Below are positions 62,428 through 64,000 of a stretch of 64,000 nucleotides of DNA, one piece after another. The stretch's first letter is position 1. Every line of letters begins with the position of its first letter. Both the position numbers and the translations under genes were made by a program. The notes under the pieces were generated by a model that saw only the letters and a program-made list of their open reading frames with translations, was not told the origin of the DNA and made no database searches. Source of the DNA: CAZJHD01 sp964545855 (GTDB lineage: Bacteria > Planctomycetota > UBA1135 > JACQFD01); the NCBI GenBank assembly GCA_964545855.1, contig CAZJHD010000006.1:1-64000 (forward strand). The letters are read 5' to 3'.

Positions 62428-63192
62428 TCAGCGATCCGAGGCCCGCGGCTCCTCTGCAGTCTCCAGCAGGACGATGTCGACCCTGCGGTTCTTGCGCTTC
62501 GCCTCGGGGGTGCTCCCCTCGGCGCGCGGCCGGTGCTCGCCGTAGCCCGCGACGTGAACGCGAGCCGCCGGGATCGGCGACGGCGCCAAGGCGGTGACGA
62601 AGTGGCCGACCTCCAGGGCGCGCTCGACGGAGAGCTGGAGGTTGCCGAGCGGGAAGTCCTTCGCCGTCACGCGGACCGGATCCGTGTCGGTGTGCCCCTC
62701 GATGCGGATGCGGTACGGCGTCTTCGCGATCTCCTCGGCGAGCCGCGCGAGGAGCTCCTTCCCCTTCTCCTTGATCGCCTTCTTCCCGGAATCGAAGAGG
62801 ACGCCGTCGCGAATCTCGACCACCGTTCCTTCCGACGTGCGATGGATCTCGATGTCGCCGCTCGCGATCGAGTCCCCTCCGAAGGCGGCGAGGCGCTTCT
62901 CGAGCTCCGCGAGCTTCTGCTGGTAGAGGGTCTTCTCCGCGGATGCGTCGGCAGCGCCGCGGCTCTTCTCGTCGAGGAGGAGGCGCAGGCGGTCGACTTC
63001 GTGCTTCAAGGCGCGTCGATCGCTCTCGAGATCCGACTGGTACTTCGCCAGCTCCTCCCACTTCTTCTCCGCGATCTCGCGCTGATCGCGCTCGCGATTG
63101 AACTCGCCGCGCGTCACGCACGACGGGAGGAGCACGCCGACCAGGATCGACGTGACGAGGAACAACGAGTGCATCGGATTGGCGAGTCTCAT
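62428..63192 (-). CDS. OmpA-family peptidoglycan-binding lipoprotein
   Basis: A 254-residue lipoprotein. A signal peptide with lipobox (ILVGVLLPSC, Cys 25) precedes a coiled coil of about 80 residues (RERDQREIAEKKWEELAKYQ on). The OmpA C-terminal domain runs from about 115, with the peptidoglycan contacts in EGHTDTDPVR and the end RKNRRVDIVLLE. It probably anchors the outer membrane to the wall. GGGAGGAG lies 7-8 nt upstream of the ATG, a strong normal ribosome site. It is followed by the SUMF1-like lipoprotein gene. Confidence 0.92.
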   Translation of the reverse strand: MRLANPMHSLFLVTSILVGVLLPSCVTRGEFNRERDQREIAEKKWEELAKYQSDLESDRRALKHEVDRLRLLLDEKSRGAADASAEKTLYQQKLAELEKRLAAFGGDSIASGDIEIHRTSEGTVVEIRDGVLFDSGKKAIKEKGKELLARLAEEIAKTPYRIRIEGHTDTDPVRVTAKDFPLGNLQLSVERALEVGHFVTALAPSPIPAARVHVAGYGEHRPRAEGSTPEAKRKNRRVDIVLLETAEEPRASDR

Positions 63193-63455
63193 GGTGGCGT
63201 CTCCTCCCGGAATGGCGGGGCGCGAGTGCGGTCGCCGGCGTCGTGCGCGCGACGCCGGAGTCGAGGGGAGCCGCGCGGCGCGGAAGGCCCGCGCCGGACG
63301 GCTCCTGACGGATCGAGTCGAATCGAGGGATCGAGGCGGCGCGGGTCGCTGCGGCGGATCGCCGAGCTTCGGTCTGCCGATCGATCGAGAGTTCCTGGCG
63401 ATCGCGCAGCGTGCCGCGCCGTGCGCGGCAGCGATCGCCCGTGTCTCGTGTCGCG

Positions 63456-63992
63456 CTAGCGCGGAGCCTTGAGGAAGGCGGCCGAGATCCCCGCCGTGCC
63501 CTTCACGGCGTCGAGCGCGACGGGAACGGCGACGAGGAGGAGCAGGAAGCTCACCACGAGCGCCGCCTTCACGAGCATCCCCTCGTTGCCTTCTTCCTCG
63601 GCCGGCGCCGATTCGCGCCGCGTGGAAGTGCGGGCCTTGATCGCCGCCGGCTTCTTCAAGCTCGCGCTGGAGGAGCTGCTCGCCGACTTGGCCGACGGAC
63701 GCGCCGCGGGCTTCTTCGCCGGCGTCTTCTCCGACATCGTCTCGGCCTCGGAGAGCGGCACCGTCGCCATGCCCGGCTCGTCGCCGCCATCGTCCTCGAA
63801 GACGAGCTCCTCGGTCGCGCCGCGTCCGGACAGCTCGCTGCGGAGCTTCTCGACGTCCTCGCGCCGGAGCTTCATGCGGTCGCCATCGCGGAACGCGCGG
63901 ATCACATTCTCCGAAACGAGCCTCTTCAGCTCCTCGTCCTTGAGTCGGAGCTCTTTCAATGCGTCTTCGAAGGAGGTGTACTGCTCGGCCAC
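63456..63992 (-). CDS. Helix-turn-helix (MerR/excisionase-like) membrane protein
   Basis: A 178-residue protein. The first 60 residues resemble the MerR/excisionase DNA-binding fold (SFEDALKELRLKDEELKRLV, AFRDGDRMKLRREDVEKLRS). A linker rich in Ala, Ser, Lys and Pro leads to one membrane helix (AALVVSFLLLLVAVPVALDAV) near the C-terminus. A DNA-binding head on a membrane tail is recurrent in planctomycetes, and the target is unknown. The GTG start is 8 nt from the window end, so its promoter is not visible. A 263-nt gap with nothing recognisable separates it from the OmpA gene. Confidence 0.65.
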   Translation of the reverse strand: MAEQYTSFEDALKELRLKDEELKRLVSENVIRAFRDGDRMKLRREDVEKLRSELSGRGATEELVFEDDGGDEPGMATVPLSEAETMSEKTPAKKPAARPSAKSASSSSSASLKKPAAIKARTSTRRESAPAEEEGNEGMLVKAALVVSFLLLLVAVPVALDAVKGTAGISAAFLKAPR

Positions 63993-64000
63993 GGGTCCTC

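Overview
The window is about 64 kb of very G+C-rich bacterial chromosome with tightly packed housekeeping genes. I see no insertion sequence, prophage, CRISPR array or defence island. The gene content suggests a planctomycete or a relative, as an inference from style: a CRTAC1/ASPIC-UnbV FG-GAP protein beside an RnfD/NqrB-like membrane protein, a GldA/F/G-like transporter with a DUF4340 protein, BatA/DUF58 proteins, a HEAT-repeat/VWA protein, Sm-like modular secreted proteins, an XPB helicase, and a Rho factor with a long Gly/Tyr-rich tail. No rRNA is present, so the phylum is not proven.

Layout. 0.2-9.0 kb (minus): uvrA-like giant gene, XPB helicase, helicase-associated protein and thiE, joined by 4-nt stop/start overlaps; a strong inverted repeat covers the thiE stop. 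9.2-15.4 kb (minus): nucleosidase, sugar transferase, two GT4 glycosyltransferases, truD and a DUF5658 protein. 15.5-19.0 kb (plus): spermidine-synthase-like membrane fusion and an epimerase. 19.0-26.4 kb (minus): C39-like peptidase, RnfD-like/CRTAC1 pair, acetyl-CoA synthetase, DinB and a receiver-like protein. 26.6-30.05 kb (plus): gatB, tRNA-Ile(UAU), a small membrane protein and cardiolipin synthase. 30.1-37.5 kb (minus): three surface/VWA genes, guaB, guaA and an AhpD-like gene whose CxxC second cysteine is an in-frame UGA. 37.6-38.1 kb (plus): Nudix hydrolase. 38.1-44.7 kb (minus): Gld-type ABC transporter cluster. 44.9-49.1 kb (minus): rho, an 18-nt tandem repeat, tRNA-Pro and a HEAT/VWA protein. 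49.2-56 kb: TIM-barrel gene, exported proteins, clpS-DUF2017, selB and a zinc-ribbon coiled-coil protein. 56.2-64 kb (minus): rpoD and dnaG, then rsmA, a formylglycine-enzyme-like lipoprotein, an OmpA lipoprotein and a helix-turn-helix membrane protein.

The most informative signal is selenocysteine. The AhpD-like gene at 30075-30662 is interrupted only by TGA exactly where the reactive cysteine belongs (CHY-Sec). A 5-bp hairpin with a GGUC loop lies 25 nt beyond the UGA, and a full selB gene is present 23 kb away. A tRNA-Ile with a UAU anticodon, instead of the usual lysidine-modified CAU type, is a second decoding oddity. Six transcription units begin with TANNNT 6-9 nt before the start codon, which suggests leaderless mRNAs. 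Fourteen gene pairs overlap by exactly 4 nt, so translational coupling is widespread.

In the repair operon, the UvrA-like protein carries two complete ABC modules plus a second UvrA-like half. In that half one module keeps its P-loop and the last has lost P-loop, signature and Walker B. Its coupling to an XPB helicase and the helicase-associated protein suggests a non-standard excision-repair or damage-recognition machine.
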